Positions 15,696 through 24,988 are shown, numbered from the stretch's first letter. The stretch: DNA of 64,000 nt from Companilactobacillus allii (GCF_001971585.1 NZ_CP019323.1:2160053-2224052); one strand, 5' to 3'. Notes: generated from the letters alone by a model not told the origin. Translations and numbers: made by a program.

Positions 15696-16964
15696 TTAAT
15701 ATATCTTTTCTCCATTTACATATGTCTGTTTAATTCGACCAGAAACTTTCCAATCTGCACCCGTAAATGGTGTATTTAATCCTTTAGATAGGAAGTCACT
15801 CTTATTGAAAAAATACTCATCATTTAAATCTATAATTGAAAGATCTGCAGTTTTTCCAATCTCAATTGTTCCTGCGTTCAAATTAAATATCTTTGCTGGT
15901 CTAGTAGACATAAGACTTATTAATCTCTCTACATTCATCAAGCCACTTTGCACAAATAACGTGTACATCAAAGGAAATGAAGTCTCTATTCCTGTGATTC
16001 CAAAAGCACTTTTTAAGAATCCCTTGTTCTTCTCATCCTTTGCATGCGGTGCATGATCAGTAGCAATCATATCAATCGTTCCATCCAGCACACCGGCAAT
16101 TAACGCTTCACGATCGGTTTCTGATCTAAGTGGTGGATTCATCTTGAAATTAGCATCATCAGTTAATATATCTTCATCACTCAACAACAAATGATGTGGT
16201 GTAACTTCACAACTAACATTTATCCCGGCATCTTTAGCAATCCTTATTAATTCGACACTATCTTTTGTTGAAATATGGCAAACGTGATAATGTACGCCAG
16301 TTTCTTTGGCTAATAACAAATCTCTAGCAAGTTGTGATGTTTCAGCAACTCGTTGTATTGCTGGTAAACCCAGTCTTGTAGCTGTTTTACCACTATTTAT
16401 TACACCTTTATTGAATAAATTTTGATCTTCAACGTGTGCTGCTAGATGGCTATTTAATTGGGATATTCTTTCCATAGCATCAAACATGGTTTTGGCATTT
16501 GCTATACCATGGCCATCATTTGAAAATGCGAATGCTCCGGCATTAGAAAGTTTTTCGATTGGACTCAATTGGTCCGATATTTCATCCAAGGTCACTGGTG
16601 CATATTGAACGATTTTAACTTTTGACCGTTCATTTAATTTAACTTGATGTTCAAACTTTTCAACATTGTCCGGTACTGGTATAACATTTGGCATTGCTCC
16701 AACAGTGGTAAATCCACCATGTGCCGCTGCCTCACTACCAGTTTTGATTGTTTCTTTATGAACTTGTCCAGGTTCTCTAAAATGAACATGAACATCGACT
16801 AACCCCGGAGTGACAAGGTTGTTCTTTGCATCAATTACTTCAGTTATTTTGTTATCAATTTGTGAAGTGATTTTTTTTAATTTTCCATTTTCAATTACGA
16901 GATTTTTTTTAATTAACTTATTATCGTAAAGCAGATTGGCGTTTTTTATTAATTTTATTGTCAA
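15696..16964 (-). CDS. pyrC: Dihydroorotase
   Basis: Zinc amidohydrolase closing carbamoyl-aspartate to dihydroorotate. The 422 residues carry DVHVHFREPG with H59 and H61, the HAPH stretch with its preceding ATD, and VTPHHLLLSD, matching the long Gram-positive dihydroorotases. The start is TTG at 16964, within the end of pyrB, with AAGGAG six bases upstream. That gives a 43-44 base overlap and suggests coupled translation with aspartate carbamoyltransferase. Confidence 0.95.
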   Translation of the reverse strand: MTIKLIKNANLLYDNKLIKKNLVIENGKLKKITSQIDNKITEVIDAKNNLVTPGLVDVHVHFREPGQVHKETIKTGSEAAAHGGFTTVGAMPNVIPVPDNVEKFEHQVKLNERSKVKIVQYAPVTLDEISDQLSPIEKLSNAGAFAFSNDGHGIANAKTMFDAMERISQLNSHLAAHVEDQNLFNKGVINSGKTATRLGLPAIQRVAETSQLARDLLLAKETGVHYHVCHISTKDSVELIRIAKDAGINVSCEVTPHHLLLSDEDILTDDANFKMNPPLRSETDREALIAGVLDGTIDMIATDHAPHAKDEKNKGFLKSAFGITGIETSFPLMYTLFVQSGLMNVERLISLMSTRPAKIFNLNAGTIEIGKTADLSIIDLNDEYFFNKSDFLSKGLNTPFTGADWKVSGRIKQTYVNGEKIY

Positions 16965-17862
16965 CGTTATCTCCTTGCAATACAGCTTCGATCATAGCCA
17001 TTCTTACAAATACTCCATTTTGCATTTGTTGGAAAATATAAGATTTATTGCATTCAACAACATCACTGGCAATTTCTACACCGCGATTAATTGGGGCTGG
17101 ATGCATGATCATGGCATCTGATTTCATCATATTAACTCGACGCATATCTAATCCGTATTTATTGAAATAATCTTCTTTTGAGAATTCTTCATTTTCCTCA
17201 GCGCTTAATCTTTCATGTTGAACTCTGAGTAACATTACGACGTCCATTTCCTGACAAAGTTCATCAACACTCATATGCGAACCAATTGGCTTGAACTCAT
17301 CTGTGTACCATGAATCTAAACCACCGAAACTTACATCTGCACCAAGTCTAGTCAATATTTCAGCATTAGAATGTGCAACACGTGAATGACTTAGATCACC
17401 AATGATTCCAACTTTTAATCCTTCAAAATGTCCAAAATGCTCATAAATTGTCATTAAATCTAGTAGTGATTGTGAGGGATGTTGACCTGTTCCATCACCA
17501 CCGTTGATAATGTGGATTTTCATATTATCATTGATAAGTTTCTCGTAATACTTATCTTGTGGATGCCTGATGACTGCAACACTGGCACCAATACTTTCAA
17601 CCGTTTTAACTGTATCGTATAAACTTTCACCCTTTGTTACTGATGAAGTAGATGCATCAAACATGATCTCCTTCATACCTAACTTCATTTCAGCAACTTG
17701 GAAACTTGATTTTGTTCTAGTACTATTTTCAAAAAACAAATTAATCGCAAATTTGTCTAATCCAATATCTGATTCCTTCCCAGCTTTAAAATCAATTGCT
17801 GTTTCCATAAGGTCGTAGACCTCATTGTTTGTTAATTGTGACATTGAAAGTATATTTTTCAT
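16921..17862 (-). CDS. pyrB: Aspartate carbamoyltransferase catalytic chain
   Basis: Condenses carbamoyl phosphate and aspartate in the first committed step of pyrimidine synthesis. The 313-residue chain has the carbamoyl phosphate motif FFENSTRTKSSF (S47-T50), DGTGQHPSQSLLD, and MHPAPINRGVEI. The start is ATG at 17862 with GGAGGA; an upstream in-frame extension to 17943 runs through the attenuator and is not credible. No regulatory chain is encoded, as usual for Firmicutes. It is the first gene of the operon, behind the PyrR attenuator. carA, carB, pyrR and pyrP are not next to it. Confidence 0.95.
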   Translation of the reverse strand: MKNILSMSQLTNNEVYDLMETAIDFKAGKESDIGLDKFAINLFFENSTRTKSSFQVAEMKLGMKEIMFDASTSSVTKGESLYDTVKTVESIGASVAVIRHPQDKYYEKLINDNMKIHIINGGDGTGQHPSQSLLDLMTIYEHFGHFEGLKVGIIGDLSHSRVAHSNAEILTRLGADVSFGGLDSWYTDEFKPIGSHMSVDELCQEMDVVMLLRVQHERLSAEENEEFSKEDYFNKYGLDMRRVNMMKSDAMIMHPAPINRGVEIASDVVECNKSYIFQQMQNGVFVRMAMIEAVLQGDNVDNKINKKRQSALR

Positions 17863-17874
17863 TGTTTTCCTCCA

Positions 17875-18037
17875 AATTAAAAGGGACACTGTCAGATTCA
17901 GTGTCCCAATGGAGTTAAATATATTACGCCTTTGGGATCTCACTGGATCCGATTAAAAGTCATCTTTTATTTTTAAGTTACCCGAAAACCATGTATAACC
18001 TTGCAGGCCTCTCTGGACTTGTTTAAAAGTTTTCGTT
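17875..18037 (-). promoter_or_regulatory. PyrR-type transcription attenuator of the pyr operon
   Basis: The leader contains AGTCCAGAGAGGCCTGCAAGG (on the minus strand, about 18020-17999), matching the PyrR-binding loop known from Bacillus and Lactobacillus pyr leaders. Downstream, GGGACACTG and CAGTGTCCC (17907-17883) form a 9-bp terminator ending in TTTT. An alternative antiterminator pairs TCCCAA (17937-17932) with TTGGGA (17909-17904) and CAGTG (17945-17941) with CACTG (17903-17899), which destroys the terminator. UMP-bound PyrR is expected to stabilise the anti-antiterminator and stop transcription. Confidence 0.92.
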
Positions 18038-18043
18038 GGAAAT

Positions 18044-18072
18044 ACTATATGTTAATTACTACTAATCGTCAA
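18044..18072 (-). promoter_or_regulatory. Promoter of the pyr operon
   Basis: Minus strand TTGACG (18072-18067), exactly 17 bases, then TATAGT (18049-18044). Transcription would start near 18037, just ahead of the PyrR-binding loop. Confidence 0.85.
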
Positions 18073-18094
18073 GTTGAAAATTATTTTTACAACA

Positions 18095-18140
18095 TAAAAA
18101 GAGACAATCTAAGTTATCATATCAACCTAACTTGTCTCTT
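18095..18140 (-). terminator. Terminator after the UvrA-like gene
   Basis: AGAGACAA pairs with TTGTCTCT, extended by partly paired TTAG/CTTA, then TTTTT on the minus strand, about 37 bases past the stop codon. Confidence 0.88.
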
Positions 18141-18176
18141 TATTTTATTTTAAATAACCAAATCATAAGATTAGTC

Positions 18177-20429
18177 TTAAACTTTTATAAATTTTCTCAA
18201 ATGCTTAGCTGTATATGAATCATAACAATTTAATAAATCTGTTACATAACCTGAAAATACAATATTGCCACCGTAGCGTCCACCATGTGGTCCCATATCA
18301 ATAATCCAATCAGCTTGAGAAATTATTTTTAAATTATGTTCCAAAATAATAAGTGTCTTATTTGCTAACAACAACTTGTTAAATAATTCTAGTAAGTTAG
18401 CAATATCTGCTTCATGTAAACCAGTACTTGGTTCATCCAAAATAAGAACATCATTATCCATTGAATTTAATAAGCTTTTTGCTATTTTTAACCTTTGTAG
18501 TTCACCACCAGACAATGTATCAAGCCGTTGTCCCAAATTCAAATAATCCAACTTTGCATCGATCAAGAACTGTATTTTCTTGGCAATTACTCCATCAAAT
18601 AAATCCAAAGCTTCTGATGCAGTTAACTGCAAAACATCGTAAATACTACGACCATTGAGCCTAATCTCTAATGCTTCACTATTATATTGCTTACCTTTGC
18701 ACAATTCACACTTTTGTTTAACATCCCCCATGTATGCCAAATCAAACTTAATATAACCTTTACCGTGGCATTCTGGACATGCACCTTGTCCATTGAAACT
18801 AAATAGCGAAACATTCTCATGTGATTTCTTCGCAAAAAGTTTTCTAATATCATCAAAAACACCTAAGTAAGTTAGGATATTAGACCGACTACTACCTTTT
18901 ATTTGGCTTTGATCAAAGACAATTGAATCAGGATACTTCCCCACGAATAACCTTCTAATAAGTGTACTCTTACCTGAACCTGCCACACCTGTTACCACAG
19001 TCATTGCATTTTTAGGAATCTTCACAGATGCATATTTTACATTAAATAGACTAACATCACTTAATTGATAGTATTTCTTAAAGTTCTTGCGTTGAGTATT
19101 AATTTGGTGTTTTTCAGACAAACTCTTTCCAGTAATAGTATTTGATTTCAACAATTCTTGATAAGTACCACTAAAAGTTATTCTTCCACCATTTTTACCT
19201 GATGATTCACCCATTTCAACCACATTATCGGCAATCTTGATAATATCTGGATCGTGGTCTACTAGTAATACTGTATTACCCTTGTCTCGTAACATTTTAA
19301 ATATCTTATTTATACCTATCAAATCTTCGGGATGTAGTCCAACACTTGGTTCATCAAATATATATAATACGTCTGACAATGCACTATTCAGATGCTTGGT
19401 CATCTTGATTCGCTGTGATTCTCCACCGGATAATGAATTCGTTGATCTAGATAATGTCAGGTAGTTCAAACCAACCATATTGAGACTTTGGAGTCTATTC
19501 AAAATATTTTTTAAAATCAGTGAAGTACTAGCATTACGTTTTATATGATTCAAAAAGTCAATCAACTCATCAATGGGCATTTCAACACAATCAGCAATTG
19601 ACTTATTATCTATCATTGCGGATCTAATCCTTTTATTAACACGTGTCCCCAAACATTCAGGACAAATATCAATATCCATAACCGATTTTAATTTATCTGT
19701 ATATTTATTCTTTGCTTTTTCAATAATAGACTTTTGAATTCTTTCAATCACACCAACATATAAAGCGGTTTTGGGCCATTTATCTGTCGGATTTAGTGGC
19801 TTACTTCCTTTATCGTACAGTAATAGTTTCAATTCCTCTGGCGTATAGTCTTCAATCTTTTTATCATTATCAAAATTACCTGATTCAGTATAACGTAACC
19901 ATCTGAATCCGCCCGGTTGAAACGTTGGAAAATTGATAGCACCATCATTCAATGACTTATCAAAATCAATTAATTTATCAATTTTTATATGATTGACTTC
20001 ACCAATCCCCTGACACACTTCACACATCCCATCAGGATTATTGAATGAATAAATCATGGAGTAACCAATAAACGGTTTAGCGAGTCGAGAATATAACAAT
20101 CGTAATCCAGTATATATTTCTGTGGCAGTTCCAACTGTAGATCGAATATTTCCACCGATCTTTTTCTGATCGACAATAATTGAAACCGGTAAATTTGATA
20201 TTTGATCTACTTTTGGTACTTCATACGTTGGCAACATTCTTTGGATAAATGATGAATATGTTTCATTCAAAAGTCGCTGGGATTCAGCAGCAATCGTATC
20301 AAACACCAAAGATGACTTACCAGATCCTGATAATCCAGTAAAAATAGTAATTTTATTTTTCGGTATTCTAATTGAAACGTTTTTCAAATTATTACTTCTG
20401 GCACCTTTTACTTCAATAAACTTATCCAT
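18177..20429 (-). CDS. UvrA-like dual ABC ATPase, short form
   Basis: A 750-residue relative of excinuclease subunit UvrA, about 200 residues shorter than UvrA itself (around 940). Both ATPase modules are complete: Walker A GLSGSGKSS (residues 32-40) and GVAGSGKST; signatures LSGGESQRIKM and LSGGELQRLKI; Walker B IFDEPSVGLHPED and ILDEPSTGLHEAD. CxxC zinc elements occur as CEVCQGIG, CPECLGTR, CPECHGKG and CELCKGKQ. The shortening falls in the first insertion region, consistent with loss of the UvrB-binding domain. Members of this group have been linked to drug tolerance or DNA-damage response. It is monocistronic, and its function here is unknown. Confidence 0.85.
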   Translation of the reverse strand: MDKFIEVKGARSNNLKNVSIRIPKNKITIFTGLSGSGKSSLVFDTIAAESQRLLNETYSSFIQRMLPTYEVPKVDQISNLPVSIIVDQKKIGGNIRSTVGTATEIYTGLRLLYSRLAKPFIGYSMIYSFNNPDGMCEVCQGIGEVNHIKIDKLIDFDKSLNDGAINFPTFQPGGFRWLRYTESGNFDNDKKIEDYTPEELKLLLYDKGSKPLNPTDKWPKTALYVGVIERIQKSIIEKAKNKYTDKLKSVMDIDICPECLGTRVNKRIRSAMIDNKSIADCVEMPIDELIDFLNHIKRNASTSLILKNILNRLQSLNMVGLNYLTLSRSTNSLSGGESQRIKMTKHLNSALSDVLYIFDEPSVGLHPEDLIGINKIFKMLRDKGNTVLLVDHDPDIIKIADNVVEMGESSGKNGGRITFSGTYQELLKSNTITGKSLSEKHQINTQRKNFKKYYQLSDVSLFNVKYASVKIPKNAMTVVTGVAGSGKSTLIRRLFVGKYPDSIVFDQSQIKGSSRSNILTYLGVFDDIRKLFAKKSHENVSLFSFNGQGACPECHGKGYIKFDLAYMGDVKQKCELCKGKQYNSEALEIRLNGRSIYDVLQLTASEALDLFDGVIAKKIQFLIDAKLDYLNLGQRLDTLSGGELQRLKIAKSLLNSMDNDVLILDEPSTGLHEADIANLLELFNKLLLANKTLIILEHNLKIISQADWIIDMGPHGGRYGGNIVFSGYVTDLLNCYDSYTAKHLRKFIKV

Positions 20430-20504
20430 TTATTCACCCTCCCAAACATGGTTCCCTGATCAAGATTATAAGTATAATACACTCTAAAACTTCCAGCAAG
20501 GTAC

Positions 20505-20551
20505 AAAAATATCCACGATCACTAGGCTTCACGCCTAATAATTGTGGATAC
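20505..20551 (-). terminator. Terminator after the tyrS-nhaC unit
   Basis: TATCCAC and GTGGATA close a two-part hairpin with an inner AGGC/GCCT helix, followed by TTTTT on the minus strand. Confidence 0.8.
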
Positions 20552-20576
20552 TTTAAGTGATTAATTTGCCCAATAA

Positions 20577-22013
20577 TTAATTATTGGATTTAAGAATCGA
20601 AGTATGGAAAAAGAGATTATGCTTAGTCTTTTGTGAATCCTTCATGTAGCTCTTACCGAATACAAATGCGAAGATAACCGTCAACAATGGATTGATCCAA
20701 ACGTAAAAGGCAAATGGTATAAAGGCAAATGGACTAACTCCAAGAATACCAGAAATAAATATACCACTGACACCCCAAGGAACTAACGCATTAATATCAG
20801 CACCACCACTAGCCAGAACACGTGATAGATATTGAGGTTTTATTCCAAGCTTTTCAAAGTTACCACGGAAAGTAGTTCCAGGTAGAATAATAGAAATATA
20901 TTGTTCACCAACTAAGAAGTTAACTCCAATAGCACTGATCATAGATGCACTGACCAATTTACCTGGTGTATTGACCTTGTCACTCAATTTACCGATCAGG
21001 TTATCAACGACACCTAATTTTAGTAACACGCCACCAAGCGTCAATGCGACCAATATCAAAGAGATACTGTCCAACATACTAGAAACGCCACCACCACTAA
21101 CAATAGTATTGATTTGCTTATCAGATGAATTCAGTTTGAAACCTTGCATTATAACTGTACTTATTGTTTTAAACGATGTGTGATTAATGAACATATCCAT
21201 TATGATGGCTGCTAAAGATCCACTCAAAAGAGTAGGAATAGCTGGAACTTGCATAATTGCACAACCGATCAAAATAATGATTGGTATTAACATCAATGGT
21301 GATATGAAGAAGTTGGATTGTAATGCATTAATAATATGATGAACAGAACTCATATCAACTTGACTTCTATTGTGACCGATAAACAAGAAGATAACAGCAG
21401 TTATTGTTGCAGAAATCAATGCCGTGTGGGAAATAGTTCTAATGTGACTGAACACATTTTTAACACCAGCAATACCAGTAGATAGATTAGTTGTTCCAGA
21501 TAATGGCGACATGTTGTTACCAAACAATGATCCTGAGACAATTGAACCTGCTGTAAGAACAGCGTCTATTCCCATGACTTGACCAATTCCCATAAAGATA
21601 ATTCCTAAAGTAGAAATTGTTGTAAAGGAACTTCCAACAATGACTCCAACTAAACAGCAACTAATGAAAACTGTAAGTAGGAAGAACTTAGGATTAAGTA
21701 TTTCCAATCCATAAACCATAATCGTTGGAATAACTCCTGAGATCAACCATGATGAAACCAAAACACCAATCATAACAAAAATTATCATTGGAATAATACC
21801 TGGTTTTACTCCATCTACAATTCCATCTTGTAATTCTGACCAACTGAAACCACGAAATTTACCATAAAAAAGTAATAATGTGAATGTTAATAATATTGGA
21901 ACCTGTGGTGTCATATTAAATCCAATCATCATTGTTCCTAATATTCCAAACATGACTATCATTACAATTAAACTTTCAAGTGTTGTTAACTTCTTCTCTT
22001 TTTTCATACTCAT
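20577..22013 (-). CDS. NhaC-family carrier, probably tyrosine-related
   Basis: A 478-residue, roughly 12-span membrane protein of the NhaC sodium/proton antiporter family. Typical stretches are GNNMSPLSGTTNLSTGIAGV and SGGGVSSMLDSISLILVALT, with FLVGEQYISIILPG towards the end. It follows tyrS by 21 bases without a terminator and therefore sits under the same tyrosine T-box. NhaC genes also occur with tyrS in tyrosine decarboxylase operons of enterococci and L. brevis, and T-box comparative studies proposed NhaC-like proteins as tyrosine transporters. A tyrosine-linked role is therefore likelier than housekeeping sodium export; this is inference. AGGG lies six bases before the ATG. Confidence 0.82.
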   Translation of the reverse strand: MSMKKEKKLTTLESLIVMIVMFGILGTMMIGFNMTPQVPILLTFTLLLFYGKFRGFSWSELQDGIVDGVKPGIIPMIIFVMIGVLVSSWLISGVIPTIMVYGLEILNPKFFLLTVFISCCLVGVIVGSSFTTISTLGIIFMGIGQVMGIDAVLTAGSIVSGSLFGNNMSPLSGTTNLSTGIAGVKNVFSHIRTISHTALISATITAVIFLFIGHNRSQVDMSSVHHIINALQSNFFISPLMLIPIIILIGCAIMQVPAIPTLLSGSLAAIIMDMFINHTSFKTISTVIMQGFKLNSSDKQINTIVSGGGVSSMLDSISLILVALTLGGVLLKLGVVDNLIGKLSDKVNTPGKLVSASMISAIGVNFLVGEQYISIILPGTTFRGNFEKLGIKPQYLSRVLASGGADINALVPWGVSGIFISGILGVSPFAFIPFAFYVWINPLLTVIFAFVFGKSYMKDSQKTKHNLFFHTSILKSNN

Positions 22014-22034
22014 TCATCGCCCTAATTAAAATTT

Positions 22035-23279
22035 TTATTTAATTTCGGCTAAGAAGTACTTTTTCTTACCACGACGAATAACAATATACTTGCCATCAAA
22101 CGAATCCTTAGGATTTATTAATTCTGTTGTATCAGTTAACTTCTCCCCATTAATTCTAATAGCACCATTTTGTATATCTTCACGAGCTTGACGTTTTGAC
22201 TTATCAACATTTGTAGCAATTAAAAGATCTACTAAATTGATTTCATCCGATGATATTTCTTCACTTGGTACGCCATGGAAAGCTTGTGTTACTTCATCTG
22301 TAGTAAGAGCCTGAATTTCACCTGAGAATAGTACTTCAGTAATTTTTTCTGCTGTTTTAAGTGCACTTTCTCCATGAACAAACTTAGTAACTTCTTGTGC
22401 CAAAGTCCTTTGTGCAACACGTTTTTCAGGTGCTGTTTTTACTTCTTGTGCCAATGCTGCTATTTCTTCTTGATTTAAGAAAGTAAATTTCTTAAGAAGA
22501 TTTATTACATCTTTATCATCTTGATTGAACCAGAATTGATAGAATTCATATGGTGATGTCTTTTTAGCATCAAGCCATACAGCTCCACCAGCAGTCTTAC
22601 CGAATTTAGTTCCATCAGCCTTCAATAACAATGGAATCGTCAATGCATAAACTTCAGCACTTTGACCTTCAGCTTTATGAATAAGATCCAAACCAGCTGT
22701 AAGATTACCCCATTGATCTCCACCACCGATTTGTAATTGGATATCATGGTCTCGATATAATGTTAGAAAATCCAATGATTGTAAAATTTGATAGGTAAAC
22801 TCTGTAAACGAAATGCCAGCTTCCAAACGACTTGAGATGATTTCTTTACCCAACATTGTGTTAACGTTGAATAATTTTCCATAATCTCTAAGAAAGTCTA
22901 AAATACCAATTGGTTCTGTCCAATCATAGTTATTAACCATTGTGAAATCTTTAAAAATACTTTTTGCTTGATTACTTAAGGCCTCAACATTGTGATTTAC
23001 TTGATCCATAGTTTGCATTGGACGTTCAGCCTTTTTACCACTTGGATCACCAATAGACCCTGTGGCTCCACCGATAACGATGTAGGGATGATGACCCATA
23101 TCACCAAAACGCTTCAATGTCATAAATGGAAGCAAGTGACCAATATGCATTGAGTCTCCTGTTGGATCCATCCCACAATAAAGTGAAATGTCTTTCTTGT
23201 CGACTAACTTCCTTAAGCCCTCCTCATCGGATTGTTGGTTGATCAAACCACGCCATGAAAGTTCATCAATAATATTCAT
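22035..23279 (-). CDS. tyrS: Tyrosyl-tRNA synthetase
   Basis: Class I aminoacyl-tRNA synthetase charging tRNA-Tyr. The 414 residues show HIGH at 45-48, KFGKT near residue 230 (the KMSKS equivalent), GGGDQWGN for tyrosine and tRNA binding, and an S4-type RNA-binding domain at the C-terminus (SKRQAREDIQNGAIRINGE). An ATG start is preceded by AGGAGG. It is expressed from a T-box leader and cotranscribed with the NhaC-family gene. Confidence 0.97.
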   Translation of the reverse strand: MNIIDELSWRGLINQQSDEEGLRKLVDKKDISLYCGMDPTGDSMHIGHLLPFMTLKRFGDMGHHPYIVIGGATGSIGDPSGKKAERPMQTMDQVNHNVEALSNQAKSIFKDFTMVNNYDWTEPIGILDFLRDYGKLFNVNTMLGKEIISSRLEAGISFTEFTYQILQSLDFLTLYRDHDIQLQIGGGDQWGNLTAGLDLIHKAEGQSAEVYALTIPLLLKADGTKFGKTAGGAVWLDAKKTSPYEFYQFWFNQDDKDVINLLKKFTFLNQEEIAALAQEVKTAPEKRVAQRTLAQEVTKFVHGESALKTAEKITEVLFSGEIQALTTDEVTQAFHGVPSEEISSDEINLVDLLIATNVDKSKRQAREDIQNGAIRINGEKLTDTTELINPKDSFDGKYIVIRRGKKKYFLAEIK

Positions 23280-23317
23280 TTAAATATCCTCCTATTTTTT
23301 TGCCCTAATTACTGGAA

Positions 23318-23535
23318 ATAAAAAGAGCGTCTCTGCAATATATGCAGGGACGCTCTTTGCGCGGTACCACCCAAATTCAGATAAATTAATTATCTGCTCT
23401 TTACTCCTGTAACGTCGGACACGTTATTTCAACTTGGTATTTCATCAAATTATCCTGCATGACTCGCACCAACCGTCAATTCTCTTAACACCCAGATAAA
23501 TGATTACTTATTGTGAAGCTGAAATTTACTTTATG
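23318..23535 (-). promoter_or_regulatory. Tyrosine T-box leader of tyrS
   Basis: The diagnostic T-box GGGTGGTACCGCGC is at 23372-23359, followed by a terminator of 13 or more base pairs (AGAGCGTCCCTGCA with TGCAGAGACGCTCT) and TTTTT at 23357-23318. About 65 bases upstream of the T-box, in the 3' side of stem I, GAAATACCAAG contains TAC (23439-23437), the tyrosine specifier. Uncharged tRNA-Tyr should promote antitermination and so raise tyrS and nhaC transcription when tyrosine is scarce. Confidence 0.95.
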
Positions 23536-23541
23536 AATATG

Positions 23542-23569
23542 ATACTAACAGACGTTAAAAATATTGCAA
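23542..23569 (-). promoter_or_regulatory. Promoter of the tyrS T-box transcript
   Basis: Minus strand TTGCAA (23569-23564), 16 bases, TAGTAT (23547-23542), giving a start near 23535 at the base of stem I. Confidence 0.65.
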
Positions 23570-23637
23570 GTGTTTTTATTAAAAAAAATTTAATTGATGT
23601 ATAATATTTCTAACATTTATACTTAGGAGATCAACTT

Positions 23638-24408
23638 ATGTTATTAGAAAATTTTGACGCTCATGGATCAGAGATCATTCAGCCAACACAGTTATTTCAA
23701 CCTTTAAATGATTTTCCAAAAATTATTATTGCAACATTTTTTGGCGATTTATTTAGAAAGTTTGTTTCTGATAATAAATTAGAAAAAATTATAAATCTTG
23801 GATCGATCAATGGCAATATGAATGTGTACAGATACCATTTGGACGGTATTGATCTGGGAATAATCATGGCACCGATCGGAGCCCCTTCTTGTGTGGCAAG
23901 ACTTGAAGAATTAAATGCATTAGGCGCAAAACACTTTATTACCTTTGGGACCTGTGGTGTTTTGGATAGTACAATTGATCGCGGACAAATAGTTATCCCG
24001 ACCACTGCAATTCGAGACGAAGGTACATCGTATCATTACCAACCAGCCAGTGATGAAATAGCGATTGATTCAGCATCACTAGCAATTTTAAGAAGTACTT
24101 TTATTAAAAACAATATTTCTTTTGAAGAAGGCAAAACATGGTCAACAGATGCCTTTTATAGAGAAACTACTCAAAAATTCGTAGAACGTAAAAATGCCGG
24201 TTGTAAATTTGTAGATATGGAAACTTCAGCAATATTTGCTTGGAGTAAATTCAGAAAAGTTAGCGCTTACCCTTTCTTTACAACCGCAGATAATTTAGAC
24301 TCAAGTGAGTGGGAGCGCCGATCTGATTTTGAAATAAATATTCCAACTTCACTGAAAGTTGCGTTTTGCATTGCCAAAGAAATAGTAGAGGGTGAAAGAA
24401 TTGAGTAA
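23638..24408 (+). CDS. Nucleoside phosphorylase
   Basis: A 256-residue member of the PNP/UDP phosphorylase superfamily that releases bases from nucleosides with phosphate. MAPIGAPSCVARLEELNALG and FITFGTCGVLD correspond to the phosphate- and ribose-binding loops; VDMETSAIFAW holds the conserved Met-Glu that binds ribose; TTADNLD follows. It resembles uridine phosphorylase-type members more than PNP, but base specificity is uncertain. ATG follows AGGAG. TATAAT at 23600-23605 is a probable -10. It overlaps the next gene and likely forms a two-gene operon. Confidence 0.85.
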   Translation: MLLENFDAHGSEIIQPTQLFQPLNDFPKIIIATFFGDLFRKFVSDNKLEKIINLGSINGNMNVYRYHLDGIDLGIIMAPIGAPSCVARLEELNALGAKHFITFGTCGVLDSTIDRGQIVIPTTAIRDEGTSYHYQPASDEIAIDSASLAILRSTFIKNNISFEEGKTWSTDAFYRETTQKFVERKNAGCKFVDMETSAIFAWSKFRKVSAYPFFTTADNLDSSEWERRSDFEINIPTSLKVAFCIAKEIVEGERIE

Positions 24409-24985
24409 AACTTTATATTTGATGCGTCATGGACAAACACTATTTAACGTTAGAAGAAAAATTCAAGGCTGGTGTGATTCGCCATTGACCGAGACTGGAA
24501 TTAAACAAGCAAAACTTGCTGGGAAGTACTTCAAAGATAATAATATTAATTTCAATGAAGCATATTGTTCAACTGCTGAACGTGCCAGTGACACATTGGA
24601 ACTTGTTACAAAATTACCTTATAAACGTTTAAAAGGTTTAAGAGAATTTGGATTTGGAGCATTTGAAAGTGAAAGTGAAGATTTAAATCCCCAATTTGAC
24701 CCATATAAGCACTATGGTGACTTCTTTGTTCAATATGGTGGAGAAGACAGTACTGCTGGTGAAGAACGCTTCAATAGCACTGTAGACCACATTATGGATA
24801 ATAGTAAAAATAATGACAATATATTAATCGTTGCTCATGCTGGTGTCATAACAGCCTTTTCTTCCAAATGGTATGATCCTGTAAAATTACACAGTGATGG
24901 ATTTACAAACTGTAGTATATTGAAGTTCACATACGATTCAGATAAATATCATTTCAAAGAATTAATTAATCCAACGGTGAAATGA
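24401..24985 (+). CDS. Histidine phosphatase (phosphoglycerate mutase-like)
   Basis: A 194-residue phosphatase of the branch-1 histidine phosphatase family. The N-terminal LMRHGQTLFN holds the phospho-accepting His, CSTAERASDTLE the second Arg pocket, LREFGFGAFE the proton-donor Glu region, and VAHAGVI the distal His. TTG at 24401 has GAGGGTG six bases upstream; a GTG at 24392 would add three residues. It overlaps the nucleoside phosphorylase gene by 8 bases, which hints at sugar-phosphate or nucleotide dephosphorylation, but the substrate is unknown. Confidence 0.88.
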   Translation: MSKTLYLMRHGQTLFNVRRKIQGWCDSPLTETGIKQAKLAGKYFKDNNINFNEAYCSTAERASDTLELVTKLPYKRLKGLREFGFGAFESESEDLNPQFDPYKHYGDFFVQYGGEDSTAGEERFNSTVDHIMDNSKNNDNILIVAHAGVITAFSSKWYDPVKLHSDGFTNCSILKFTYDSDKYHFKELINPTVK

Positions 24986-24988
24986 AAA

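Noticed and set aside
17863-17943. N-terminal extension of pyrB
   Set aside because: It would translate through the attenuator terminator; the ATG at 17862 has a strong GGAGGA and matches the usual start of the enzyme.
23318-23535. T-box leader as a novel RNA
   Set aside because: It matches the well-known T-box class with a clear tyrosine specifier, so it is annotated, not treated as new.
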